A stretch of DNA of 62,986 nucleotides from Tissierellia bacterium (GTDB lineage Bacteria; Bacillota; Clostridia; Peptostreptococcales; Acidaminobacteraceae): the NCBI GenBank assembly GCA_012520095.1, contig JAAYOV010000021.1, positions 1 to 62,986 on the forward strand, given 5' to 3'. The translations under genes and the position numbers were made by a program. Below the pieces are notes generated by a model, which had not been told where the DNA came from, did not search any database, and was given only the letters and a program-made list of their open reading frames with translations. Positions 7,735 through 16,847 of the stretch are shown one piece after another (position 1 is the stretch's first letter; each line of letters begins with the position of its first letter).

Positions 7735-9345
7735 TTAGTTATATCCCTTTACACTTCTGAAGGCTCCCGCAAGGTTTTCTCTGCCGTCAAATACTCTTGC
7801 CCCCGTGTATTCTGCTATTTCTTCCAATTGTTTGGGATTTGCATCTCCAAACATAATCGAGAATACCGGTACATCTTGCCCGAGCTCTTCATAGGCAGAT
7901 TTGAATTCTTCAAAGCTGCCTCCACTTTCTCCATCCGTAAGCAATATGATAGCGGGGTTATAATTATTCAAATCATACGTTCCCAAGGTGATTAAGCCCT
8001 CTAACATCGCTTGGTACATATCAGTGCCGCCCCCGGCGGACAGATCTTTTACTTTTTCATTTAATTCATTTAAAGCTTCTTCCGTGCTCGGATCAATAAT
8101 CATACTGTCTATGACATCACTATTAAAAAATATAACTTGATTTACTTCCGCCGGGTTTGCCTGCAACAACAGGTCTTTCGCTTTTTCCTGATCCAGGATT
8201 AAGTCCATTGCCTCTTTTACTTCTCTTTCTCCCCTCCCTATCATAGAACCTGAAAAATCAAGACAATATATGGAGAGGGAAGGCTTCCTGAACTCCCCTT
8301 GATAAAGATTTAAGGCTTCCATAATAACGTCTGCCGTCGGAAGTTTGATCGGAGAGAGAATTTTATCGGTGTCTATCCCCCACTCCTTTTTAAATACGCC
8401 CTTATTTTCATCAAAAACGCCTTCATACCCTGTGCGCCTGCCTATCTTTTGTAATTTGCTCTGAACTTCTTCACTTAAAAGATATTTTTGAAAGTCTAAA
8501 AAAGCTTCCTCTTTAACCTTGTCGCCCCGGTCTATATATCCAAGCGGGGAATCGGAAATGGAAAGGCCGTCATACGGATAAACTAAGTAAAGCGGTTCCT
8601 CACCTCTTGCTATTAATTCTTGATTCGTAGTAATAATCAAGGACTCATAGTTGACCATGGCATCGTAATCACTATTTAAAAACAAGGTCTTCAGCCATTC
8701 GGAGCTGCCTGAGGACCTGTCAACTCCATGTAGTAAACTTGTAATATCTTCCCTAAGTTCCTGCTTTTGCAAGTCTTCTTTGGTAAGCACCTCGGGATTA
8801 CCGGACAGACCGGATAAAAACCCTAAATATGCACCCGCGCCGGAATTCGATTGCGTGGCCGATGTCATGCAAAACTTTAATTCTCCCGATCTTATTTTTG
8901 ACATAATATCGTTAATAGAGACTTCTTTGTCGACAAAGCCCATACTCTCGGCTAAAGATTTTTTTATACCGAAAACGACAGGACTGAGGCTTGTCGATTC
9001 AATATGTTTCACTTTGAAGTCTATATCTCCCATGGAAATCCATATGGAAGAAGCCGGCCAAACGGCATCGTAGTTTGCCGCATCGGCTTGAAGCTGCCTC
9101 ATAATATCGATTGAACCCATGTACGTCATTTCAATCGTTACTTTGTTTTTTTTGCAATATTGTTCTATTAGCGGTTCAAGCTCTTTGTTTTCCGAGCCGG
9201 ATACGATTCGGATGACTGTGCCGCCCGTTCCGAAAATGTTCTGCTTGGAACCGGAATTTTGATTTTCATTTTTCTTTGTTCCGCCACACGCGGAAAGTAG
9301 GAGCGCAATAATAAGCAATACGGATACATAAGCTTTCTTAGACAT
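7735..9345 (-). CDS. Lipoprotein with solute-binding and von Willebrand factor A domains
   Basis: 536 residues. A lipoprotein signal ends at LLLSAC with Cys20 as the lipidated residue. Residues about 42-310 form a solute-binding domain (YDAVWPASSIW, then TSATQSNSGAGAYLGF). Residues about 353-530 form a VWA domain with a full metal-ion-dependent adhesion site: D363-S365-S367 in CLDFSGSM, T441 in GGGTDMY and D471 in LLTDGES. An outer-face protein that binds a small ligand with one half and another protein through a divalent metal with the other is the simplest reading. It is first in the four-gene operon; ATGGAGGAGAG precedes the ATG. The fusion type occurs in other Firmicutes, but its job is unknown to me. 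Confidence 0.8.
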   Translation of the reverse strand: MSKKAYVSVLLIIALLLSACGGTKKNENQNSGSKQNIFGTGGTVIRIVSGSENKELEPLIEQYCKKNKVTIEMTYMGSIDIMRQLQADAANYDAVWPASSIWISMGDIDFKVKHIESTSLSPVVFGIKKSLAESMGFVDKEVSINDIMSKIRSGELKFCMTSATQSNSGAGAYLGFLSGLSGNPEVLTKEDLQKQELREDITSLLHGVDRSSGSSEWLKTLFLNSDYDAMVNYESLIITTNQELIARGEEPLYLVYPYDGLSISDSPLGYIDRGDKVKEEAFLDFQKYLLSEEVQSKLQKIGRRTGYEGVFDENKGVFKKEWGIDTDKILSPIKLPTADVIMEALNLYQGEFRKPSLSIYCLDFSGSMIGRGEREVKEAMDLILDQEKAKDLLLQANPAEVNQVIFFNSDVIDSMIIDPSTEEALNELNEKVKDLSAGGGTDMYQAMLEGLITLGTYDLNNYNPAIILLTDGESGGSFEEFKSAYEELGQDVPVFSIMFGDANPKQLEEIAEYTGARVFDGRENLAGAFRSVKGYN

Positions 9346-9420
9346 AAACTCTCCTCCATTTTAAAGAGTACATTTTATATCTTACGTTATGAATAAGTAA
9401 TGCATGTAAATAGCATGTGT

Positions 9421-9448
9421 ATTCTATGTTAATTTTATGTTGGTTCAA
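9421..9448 (-). promoter_or_regulatory. Probable promoter of the SBP-VWA operon
   Basis: On the minus strand TTGAAC (9448..9443) is followed after 16 bases by TAGAAT (9426..9421), about 75 bases ahead of the start codon. Pattern match only. Confidence 0.4.
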
Positions 9449-9651
9449 ATATAAAAGCCCATGACCGTGAATTAAATGAATGCCAAGGGAGAGTATAAAA
9501 AATCAGAAATATCCATCATGAACGGTTTTTGATAACAAATTTCGGAAAAAAATCACTCCATATCGAGTTGCCCGCAGATCATAATAACTCTTGTAAATGT
9601 TTGATCTCTTTGAAAAAAATATTATTCAGCATAAATTCATAGTCTAAGAGA

Positions 9652-9690
9652 AAGGCCATTCAAGTGTCGCAAAGACCTTTGAATGACCTT
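9652..9690 (-). terminator. Terminator of the TIM-barrel gene
   Basis: AAGGCCATTCAA (9652-9663) and TTGAATGACCTT (9679-9690) form a 12-position stem with one mismatch. On the minus strand it is followed by TCTCTTAG, on the plus strand by TTT. It lies about 60 bases past the stop of the minus-strand gene. Confidence 0.65.
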
Positions 9691-9752
9691 TTTGAGGGCG
9701 GGCGGATTGCGTAAAGCTTCGCTCGCAGTTTATCAATAAATCCAATATATGC

Positions 9753-10469
9753 TCATCTCATACTTTCAAAAAATTTCTCCTTTGCAACCTCTCTATGCTT
9801 GTCCATCTTTATTCGAAACAAATCTCCATTCGAAGGCGGGGTATATGATATGGCATTGGCCCCTGCAGCTATCGTTTCTAAGATCGTTTCACCGGTGGGC
9901 CCTCCGGTTGCAATGATGGGAATGTTCGGATTGCTTTGTCTGATATTTTTTATGATTTTCACCGTGTCAGCTCCACCGCTGACGTTGAGAATCGAGGCTC
10001 CAGCTTCTATCCTTTTTTCAAAGTTGGAATAAATGGAAACGATAGTTGCGACGACCGGACATACGACACTTTCCTTTATAAACTTAAATGTCTCAAGCGG
10101 GGCGGGAGCGTTCAAAACCACAGCAATACAACCATGTGATTCGGCAAGTAGTGCCATGTCACGTGATCGGACCCCCTTTGTGATCGCCCCGCCGACTCCT
10201 GCAAATACCGGCATTTGTGCTACGCTCGTTATAGCTGAAAATATCGCAGGGTGCGGCGTAAAGGGGTAGACCGCAAACACTGCATCTGCATTGTTGTTCA
10301 TTATGATCGCTATGTCCGTTGTAAATATTAACGACTTGATTCTCTTCCCGTTTATGATTATTCCTGAACAGCGTGAAATTTCCTTGGGAACCTCTATAAT
10401 ATCACTATCGATCCCGGCGCTGACAACCGGTATGAATTTCTTCTCTTTTTTTACTCCTTCAGACATCAT
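9753..10469 (-). CDS. TIM-barrel protein of unknown function
   Basis: 238 residues with the look of a HisA/HisF-like beta/alpha barrel: VVSAGIDSDI, VFAGVGGAITKG, GASILNVSGGADTV, IPIIATGGPTGETI and GANAISYTPPS. The last two resemble the phosphate-binding end of such barrels. Similar clostridial proteins are often annotated simply as hydrolase, with no tested activity. It is transcribed alone and divergently from the histidine operon, with AAAGGGGAAG ahead of its ATG. A second ATG directly follows the first, so the exact start is uncertain by one codon. Codon use is A/T-rich like the telA module and unlike the hut genes. I cannot assign a substrate. Confidence 0.7.
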   Translation of the reverse strand: MMSEGVKKEKKFIPVVSAGIDSDIIEVPKEISRCSGIIINGKRIKSLIFTTDIAIIMNNNADAVFAVYPFTPHPAIFSAITSVAQMPVFAGVGGAITKGVRSRDMALLAESHGCIAVVLNAPAPLETFKFIKESVVCPVVATIVSIYSNFEKRIEAGASILNVSGGADTVKIIKNIRQSNPNIPIIATGGPTGETILETIAAGANAISYTPPSNGDLFRIKMDKHREVAKEKFFESMR

Positions 10470-10944
10470 GATTGCTTCCCCTTTATTGTTTCATTGCTTG
10501 AAGACTGTCCATCTCCAGTTGAAATTCATAGTCCCTGAACAGATGAAAATTCGGATATGAAAATGCATGTTCGATCAGAGTTCTCAGCTGTATTTTAGCA
10601 TGTCATCCATACGAAAGTTAAAGACGGGCTCCAAGAACACCTGTTCTAATTTGTTCTCGTTTATTTTCATTTATGCCGAACTTCAGTTGGATAATGAATG
10701 AATTCATTAGTCCCATCCTCATAGTATGCAAGCAAGCATATTTCTATTAGAATATACCCTTTACATCCTTATGAAAAAACACACCAAAGAACGAGATATT
10801 TCATAAATGATTTATTATTCATAAAGCATAAAGCTTGTTTTATCGATTTGTTCGCCCTACAATATTGTGAGAGAATATACCGAAAGGGCGTTCTTGACAT
10901 TTTTTTAGTCAGAGTCAACAAAACGATAATTATTGGTGGGTACA
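10470..10944. other. Divergent intergenic region of 475 bases
   Basis: It separates the TIM-barrel gene from hutH. It contains the probable hut promoter (10835-10863). A short leader follows, in which CGCCCT (10853-10858) and AGGGCG (10885-10890) could pair, and further up there is a 12-base palindrome AATGAATTCATT near 10698. I see no gene. Confidence 0.55.
10835..10863 (+). promoter_or_regulatory. Probable promoter of the hut operon
   Basis: TTGTTT (10835-10840), exactly 17 bases, then TACAAT (10858-10863), about 80 bases ahead of hutH. The -10 is good and the -35 weak, as in an activated or repressed promoter. The -10 lies just after the arm of the CGCCCT/AGGGCG inverted repeat. Confidence 0.45.
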
Positions 10945-12486
10945 ATGAAACATGATTCGACGGTTCTTATCAACGAAGGGCTTTATCTGGAAGAGATCGT
11001 TCGTGTAGCGCGCGATGGAGCAAAATTTCAAATTTCTGACGCAAGATTAGAAGCGGTGCGAAAATGCAGCGCCTATGTAGAAGAAATTATATCCAGCGGC
11101 GCTATTGTCTACGGAGTAACGACCGGCTTCGGTGTTTTCGCCAACACAAAAATCTCGCGGCAAGACACCGATTTTTTGCAACAAAATTTGATACGCAGCC
11201 ACGCCTGCGGCATGGGGCGCGCTCTGCCAACGGAAGTTGTGCGCGCGGCTATGCTCATGCGCTGCAACTCGCTTGCCTTCGGCAAATCCGGGATTCGAGA
11301 GAGGACTCTCTTGACCTTGGTCGAGATGCTCAACAAAGGGGTGCATCCCATCGTACCGGAAAAAGGCTCCCTCGGCGCTAGCGGCGATCTGGCGCCCTTG
11401 GCGCACATCGTTCTGGTCATGATGGGCGAAGGAGAAGCGGAGTTTCAAGGTGAAATCATGAGCGGCGCAGAGGCCATGGCAAGAGCGAACATTCCTGTCG
11501 TCAGATTGAAGCAAAAGGAAGGTCTCGCTCTTATCAACGGGACGCAAATTATGACGGCGATCAGCGCCTTGGCTATTCACGATGCAATCCATTTGATAAA
11601 AATGGCCGACATCGTCGCAGCTCTCAGCGCAGAGGCCCTCTGCGCGATCACCAAAGCTTTCGATCCGCTGGTCTCCTCCGTCCGATCCCATAAAGGCCAA
11701 GCGGCCTGCGCCAGGAATCTTATGCGGCTATTAGAGGGGTCTTCTCTAGTGGAGAGGGAAAAAGAGACCAGAGTGCAAGATGCATATTCTCTGCGCTGCA
11801 TACCTCAAGTGCACGGCGCAAGCAGAGACGCCCTCAACTACGTCCTCGATACACTCCTGGTTGAAATCAATTCCGTGACGGACAATCCGCTTATATTTCC
11901 TGATGAAGAGGAAGTCATCTCAGCGGGCAACTTCCACGGTCAGCCAATTGCCTTGGCGATGGATTTCTACGGCATCGCGGTGGCGGAGCTGGCCAATATC
12001 TCCGAGCGCCGAATTGAGCGCATGATGAACGCCTCGCTCTCCTATGGCTTACCGGGCTTTTTGACAGAAAAAGGCGGCCTTTGCTCCGGCTTTATGATTG
12101 CCCAGTACTCAGCAGCATCTATGGTTTCTGAAAACAAGATATATGCACATCCGGCAAGCGTAGACTCTATTCCCACCTCTGCCAATCAGGAAGACCATGT
12201 CAGCATGGGCACAACCGCCGCACGCAAAGCACTTCAGATTTTAGAAAATGTTCGCAATGTCCTGGCCATTGAGCTGATGAGCGCCGCTCAGGCATTGGAG
12301 TACCGCGATAAGGCGAAGTTGTCGCCCGCCTGTCGAGCTGTCTACGATCTTGTGCGAAAGCGCATTTCACCCCTCAGCCACGGCAACGATATGATTATGT
12401 ACTCAGAAATGGCTAAGGCCGAGCAATTGCTTCGCTCAAGCGAGCTTCTAAAAGCGACAGAGGCCGTCATTGGAGAACTTGAATAA
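10945..12486 (+). CDS. hutH: Histidine ammonia-lyase
   Basis: HutH removes ammonia from L-histidine to give trans-urocanate, the first step of histidine breakdown. The protein of 513 residues carries the Ala-Ser-Gly triad that cyclises to the MIO cofactor in GSLGASGDLAPLAH, plus VYGVTTGFG near the N-terminus and NFHGQPIALAMDFYGIA, all typical of the family. Length is normal. The ATG at 10945 has GGTGGG four bases upstream; a TTG twelve bases earlier is open but has no ribosome site. It opens a five-gene operon for conversion of histidine to glutamate with transfer of the formimino group to tetrahydrofolate. Confidence 0.97.
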   Translation: MKHDSTVLINEGLYLEEIVRVARDGAKFQISDARLEAVRKCSAYVEEIISSGAIVYGVTTGFGVFANTKISRQDTDFLQQNLIRSHACGMGRALPTEVVRAAMLMRCNSLAFGKSGIRERTLLTLVEMLNKGVHPIVPEKGSLGASGDLAPLAHIVLVMMGEGEAEFQGEIMSGAEAMARANIPVVRLKQKEGLALINGTQIMTAISALAIHDAIHLIKMADIVAALSAEALCAITKAFDPLVSSVRSHKGQAACARNLMRLLEGSSLVEREKETRVQDAYSLRCIPQVHGASRDALNYVLDTLLVEINSVTDNPLIFPDEEEVISAGNFHGQPIALAMDFYGIAVAELANISERRIERMMNASLSYGLPGFLTEKGGLCSGFMIAQYSAASMVSENKIYAHPASVDSIPTSANQEDHVSMGTTAARKALQILENVRNVLAIELMSAAQALEYRDKAKLSPACRAVYDLVRKRISPLSHGNDMIMYSEMAKAEQLLRSSELLKATEAVIGELE

Positions 12487-12558
12487 TCATAGGTAGCGAT
12501 GAAGCAAGGACTCTCCGAGCTCATCACAACGCGTCACGTATTGGGAAAGGACAAAAAT

Positions 12559-14592
12559 ATGCAATCAGCCACATGCAACCATACAGAAAAAGAGGTGCAA
12601 CAAATCCGTTTAGGCGAAGAGCTCCCGCCATATCCAGATTTTATTCCCGGCATAAGGCGAGCGCCTGATCGCGGCTACAGTTTAAATAAAAAACAGACGA
12701 GACTGGCGCTGCAAAACGCGTTGCGCTATGTCCCAAAGACCCTGCACAAAGATTTAGCTCCCGAATTTTTGGAAGAGTTACAGACGCATGGACGCATCTA
12801 TGCGTATCGATATCGGCCGGAGGGCCGAATTTATGCCAAGCCCATTGACGAATATAAGGGCAACTGTCTGGAGGGAAGGGCATTTCAACTCATGATCGAC
12901 AACAATCTCGATTTTGAAATTGCTCTCTATCCTTATGAGCTTGTTACATACGGTGAAACAGGCAAACCCTGCCAAAACTGGCTGCAATACAGGCTGATCA
13001 AGAAATATTTGCAAGCTCTGACGGATGAGCAGACATTGGTCCTTGAATCCGGCCATCCTTTGGGGCTTTTTCCCTCGAGACCTGATGCCCCCCGCGTGAT
13101 CCTGACCAATGCCCTCATGGTAGGCATGTTTGACAATTTGGAGGAGTGGAATATCGCCGAGCAGCTCGGCGTGGCCAACTACGGTCAAATGACGGCCGGA
13201 GGGTGGATGTACATCGGCCCGCAGGGCATTGTTCACGGCACCTTCAATACCATCCTCAATGCCGGCAGGAAATTTTTAGGCGTCCCCGAACAAGGCGACC
13301 TCAAAGGCAAAGTATTTGTCTCTTCCGGCCTTGGCGGCATGAGTGGCGCCCAGCCTAAGGCGGCCAAGATCGCCGGCGCTGTCGGCCTCTTTGCCGAAGT
13401 CGATATGAGCCGCATCGACATCAGAATGCGGCAGGGCTGGCTCGATGAAGTGACCGATGATGTGGATCAAGCGTTGGATCTCTGCGAGCGCTACAGAATA
13501 GAAGGAAAAAGCATCGCTTTGGCCTATTGCGGAAACATTGTCGACCTTCTGGAGCGCGCCATCGAGCGCAATTGCAAAATTGATTTGCTTTCCGATCAGA
13601 CTTCCTGCCACAACGCATACGACGGCGGATATTGCCCTGCAGGCATTACCTTTGCTGAGCGAACTGAGCTATTGCATCATGATAGAGAGCGCTTCCGTCA
13701 GCTTGTCGACGGAAGCCTCCGTCGCCATTTTGAAGCGATCAAAAAGCTGGTTGAAAGTGGAAGTTATTTCTTTGACTATGGAAACTCTTTCATGAAGGCG
13801 GTTTTTGATGCGGGCGTCAGCGAGATCGCAAAAAATAAAGCGGATGAAAAAGACGGCTTTATCTTCCCCTCATATGTTGAAGACATTATGGGGCCGATGC
13901 TCTTTGACTATGGCTATGGACCTTTTCGCTGGGTTTGCCTCAGCGGAAAAGAAGAAGATCTGGATAAAACCGATCAAGCGGCCATGAGCCTAATCGACCC
14001 CTCGAGACGTTTTCAAGACAGGGATAACTATATCTGGATTCGCGACGCAAAAGAACATAAGCTCGTCGTCGGCAGCCAGGCGCGCATTCTCTACCAAGAT
14101 GCCGAAGGAAGAAAGCGCATCGCTCTTCGCTTCAACGAGATGGTGCGAAAAGGAGAAATCGGCCCTGTTATGCTGGGGCGCGATCATCACGATGTTTCGG
14201 GTACGGATTCTCCCTTCCGTGAAACAGCCAATATTAAGGACGGCTCCAATGTCATGGCGGATATGGCCGTGCAGTGTTTTGCAGGCAATGCCGCACGTGG
14301 AATGAGCCTTTGCGCCCTTCACAACGGAGGTGGCGTCGGCATCGGTAAAGCCATCAATGGCGGTTTTGGCTTGGTCTTGGACGGCAGCGCCCGTGTAGAT
14401 GAGATTATTCGCTCGGCGATCGTCTGGGACGTCATGGGCGGCGTAGCAAGACGCGCATGGGCGAGAAATCCGGCCGCTATGAAGACCAGCCAAATTTACA
14501 ATGAGACGCAAGCCGGAAAAGCACATATTACCCTGCCCTATCTCGTAGATGATGCTCTCTTAAATGAGCTGCTGGGCGAAGCGAAAGAATAG
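12559..14592 (+). CDS. hutU: Urocanate hydratase
   Basis: Urocanase adds water to urocanate to give imidazolonepropionate, using tightly bound NAD+ as an electrophile. The protein of 677 residues is of the longer type seen in clostridia and fusobacteria. Family marks include YGQMTAGGWMYIGPQGIVHG, SSGLGGMSGAQPKAA (the NAD-binding glycine loop), LLSDQTSCHNAYDGGYCPAG with the conserved active-site cysteine region, and LGRDHHDVSGTDSPFRET. An ATG at 12499 is open, but GGAAAGG eight bases before the ATG at 12559 and the usual family length favour the latter. It lies 72 bases after hutH and overlaps nothing. Confidence 0.96.
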   Translation: MQSATCNHTEKEVQQIRLGEELPPYPDFIPGIRRAPDRGYSLNKKQTRLALQNALRYVPKTLHKDLAPEFLEELQTHGRIYAYRYRPEGRIYAKPIDEYKGNCLEGRAFQLMIDNNLDFEIALYPYELVTYGETGKPCQNWLQYRLIKKYLQALTDEQTLVLESGHPLGLFPSRPDAPRVILTNALMVGMFDNLEEWNIAEQLGVANYGQMTAGGWMYIGPQGIVHGTFNTILNAGRKFLGVPEQGDLKGKVFVSSGLGGMSGAQPKAAKIAGAVGLFAEVDMSRIDIRMRQGWLDEVTDDVDQALDLCERYRIEGKSIALAYCGNIVDLLERAIERNCKIDLLSDQTSCHNAYDGGYCPAGITFAERTELLHHDRERFRQLVDGSLRRHFEAIKKLVESGSYFFDYGNSFMKAVFDAGVSEIAKNKADEKDGFIFPSYVEDIMGPMLFDYGYGPFRWVCLSGKEEDLDKTDQAAMSLIDPSRRFQDRDNYIWIRDAKEHKLVVGSQARILYQDAEGRKRIALRFNEMVRKGEIGPVMLGRDHHDVSGTDSPFRETANIKDGSNVMADMAVQCFAGNAARGMSLCALHNGGGVGIGKAINGGFGLVLDGSARVDEIIRSAIVWDVMGGVARRAWARNPAAMKTSQIYNETQAGKAHITLPYLVDDALLNELLGEAKE

Positions 14593-14608
14593 TAAAAAGG
14601 ATGAAGTT

Positions 14609-15502
14609 GTGGCTAAAATTATAGAATGTGTCCCCAATATCAGCGAAGGACGAAATCAGCAAGTGATTGACGAAATTGTAGGCATTATTAAAGCCTGCCC
14701 CGGTGTGACGTTTTTGGATCTCAGTTCCGACACGAGTCACAACCGTTCCGTATTGACTTTCATAGGCGAACCCGAACCGATGGAAAACGCAGTCCTTGCC
14801 ATGACGGAAGCGGCAATCCGCCTCATTGATCTTCGCAAACACCGGGGACAGCACCCGCGAATGGGCGCGGTGGATGTGATTCCTTTCATCCCCATTAAAG
14901 AAATGGATATGCAAGAATGCGTTGACTTCTCCAAGCGCGTCGGAAATCGTCTTTGGCAGAAATATCAATTGCCGGTTTTTTTATACGAGGCTTCCGCGAC
15001 AAGACCCGGCCGACAAAATCTGGCTGATATTCGACGCGGCGAGTTTGAAGGCATGACCGAAAAAATGACATCCGAGGAATGGAAGCCGGATTATGGCGAC
15101 AGCCTACACCCAAGCGCAGGCGCGGTCGCCGTCGGAGCCAGAGAGGCTCTGATCGCCTTTAACATCAACCTCTCCACCTCGAATGTCGAGGTGGCCAAAG
15201 CGATCGCCAAGACGATACGCACAGGAGGTGGAGGTCTTTCTTGCGTCAAGGCTCTCGGCATTTTCTTGGAAGAGCGCAATCTCGCCCAAGTCTCCATCAA
15301 CATGACCAATTACAAGATCACTCCGCTTTATCGTGTCGTGGAGCTCGTCAAAGCAGAGGCCAAACGCTGGGGAGTGCATGTTTTGGGAACAGAGATCGTC
15401 GGTCTGGCGCCAATGGATGCGCTTGTCGATTCGGCGGAGTACTATCTGCAAATCGAAAACTTCAACAAGGAAACACAGGTCTTGGAAAAACACCTGCTCT
15501 AA
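14609..15502 (+). CDS. ftcD: Glutamate formimidoyltransferase
   Basis: FtcD moves the formimino group from N-formimino-L-glutamate to tetrahydrofolate, releasing glutamate. The 297-residue protein corresponds to the transferase half of the animal bifunctional enzyme: IIECVPNISEGRN at the start, then HRGQHPRMGAVDVIPFIP with the catalytic histidine region, and the C-terminal subdomain with VQVSINMTNYK-like sequence (AQVSINMTNYKITPLYR). The start is a GTG at 14609, preceded by AAAAGGATG. An ATG 45 bases earlier lies within hutU and would add a non-family tail. The cyclodeaminase half is encoded separately by fchA at the end of the operon. Confidence 0.95.
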   Translation: MAKIIECVPNISEGRNQQVIDEIVGIIKACPGVTFLDLSSDTSHNRSVLTFIGEPEPMENAVLAMTEAAIRLIDLRKHRGQHPRMGAVDVIPFIPIKEMDMQECVDFSKRVGNRLWQKYQLPVFLYEASATRPGRQNLADIRRGEFEGMTEKMTSEEWKPDYGDSLHPSAGAVAVGAREALIAFNINLSTSNVEVAKAIAKTIRTGGGGLSCVKALGIFLEERNLAQVSINMTNYKITPLYRVVELVKAEAKRWGVHVLGTEIVGLAPMDALVDSAEYYLQIENFNKETQVLEKHLL

Positions 15503-15511
15503 GGAGATCAT

Positions 15512-16762
15512 ATGAGTGAGGCATTGCTGTTAACAAATATCGGACTTTTGCAAACGCCGGTAGGAAGCTATAAACACGGCGGATCGAAGCAGGGCGAAAA
15601 CCTGAAATTAAAAAACGCCTCCATCCTCATAAAGGATGGAAAAATAGCCGAAATTTATGCAGACGGCAAGGGCGTCGATCAGCCCGAAGCGCGCCGCATC
15701 AATGCAGGAGGGCGTCTTGCAACCCCCGGACTCATTGATTCTCATACTCATCTCGTTTTTGGCGGATGGCGCGAAAACGAAATTCCCCTCAAGCTGTCGG
15801 GCGCCTCCTATCTTGACATCTTGACTGCAGGCGGAGGCATCTATTCGACCGTGCGAAAGACCAGAGAAGCCGGTTTCGATGAACTCTATCATAAAAGCGA
15901 AGCCCTGCTCAAAGAGATGACAGCTCAAGGAGTCACCGCCTGCGAGATAAAAAGCGGCTACGGCCTCGACCTGGAAACAGAGATCAAGCAGCTGCGTGTC
16001 ATCAAAACCCTGAGCAAGAACACTCCGATGGACATCGTCGCTACCTATCTCGGTGCGCATGCCGTGCCGGAATCGTTTAAAAACCGACCTGATGACTATC
16101 TTGATTTTATCGAAGAAGAAGTCCTGCCTCTGATCCAAAGTGAACAATTGGCGCAGTACTGTGATGTGTTCTGCGAGAAAGCCGTCTTTACAGCGGAGCA
16201 AAGTGAAAAAATATTAAGAGCGGCCAGGCGTTTCGGACTCAAATGTAAGATTCACACGGATGAAATCGAATGCATAGGCGGTACGAAGGTGGCCGCAAAA
16301 TTGGCCTGTGAGACAGCTGAACATCTGATCGTGACACAAGCCGACGGCATAGAAGATCTCAAGCGCGGCGGAACCATCGCCGTTCTATTGCCCCAGACTT
16401 CACTCTATCTAAATGCACAGTACGCTCGTGCCAGAGAGATGATTGACCATGGTGTTCCCGTCGCCGTGGCCAGTGACTTTAATCCCGGTTCTTGCCCCTC
16501 TTCCAATCTACATCTGTCGATGAACCTCTCTTACATCGCCTATCGCCTCAAACCGGAGGAAATTCTCAGCGCAGTGACGATCAATGCGGCAGCGGCCATC
16601 GGACGAGAAAAAGAACTTGGAAGCATTGAAGTGGGAAAACAGGCAGACATTGTGCTCTGGGATGCGCACAACTTTGACTATGTCGTCTATCGCCTGGGAG
16701 CCAATCTCTGCCATAGTGTGATCAAAAGCGGAAAAGTTGTCTATGAGAAAGAGGACCTATAA
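15512..16762 (+). CDS. hutI: Imidazolonepropionase
   Basis: HutI opens the ring of 4-imidazolone-5-propionate to N-formimino-L-glutamate. It is a metal-dependent amidohydrolase of 416 residues. The HxH pair is in DSHTHLVFGG, a later histidine in KCKIHTDEIE-like sequence (KCKIHTDEI), another in AEHLIV, and the catalytic aspartate in VAVASDFNPGS. The gene follows ftcD after nine bases with AAGGAG at the right distance. Its place in the order (after ftcD although it acts before it) is common in Firmicutes operons. Confidence 0.96.
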   Translation: MSEALLLTNIGLLQTPVGSYKHGGSKQGENLKLKNASILIKDGKIAEIYADGKGVDQPEARRINAGGRLATPGLIDSHTHLVFGGWRENEIPLKLSGASYLDILTAGGGIYSTVRKTREAGFDELYHKSEALLKEMTAQGVTACEIKSGYGLDLETEIKQLRVIKTLSKNTPMDIVATYLGAHAVPESFKNRPDDYLDFIEEEVLPLIQSEQLAQYCDVFCEKAVFTAEQSEKILRAARRFGLKCKIHTDEIECIGGTKVAAKLACETAEHLIVTQADGIEDLKRGGTIAVLLPQTSLYLNAQYARAREMIDHGVPVAVASDFNPGSCPSSNLHLSMNLSYIAYRLKPEEILSAVTINAAAAIGREKELGSIEVGKQADIVLWDAHNFDYVVYRLGANLCHSVIKSGKVVYEKEDL

Positions 16763-16847
16763 TCCGTTGATGATCGTTTTTAGCAAAACTTTATTTCATT
16801 GTGTTGGAAAATACCACCGGAGATAAACCCTCAAGAAAGGGCATAAA

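Larger units (their letters stand above)
9346..9752. other. Intergenic region of 407 bases
   Basis: It holds the probable promoter of the four-gene operon (9421-9448) and the terminator of the TIM-barrel gene (9652-9690). The remainder is A/T-rich and I see no gene in it. Confidence 0.6.

Noticed and set aside
11047-11700. Long minus-strand frame inside hutH
   Set aside because: It is a shadow of a G/C-rich third position in a well-recognised gene; no ribosome site or family match.
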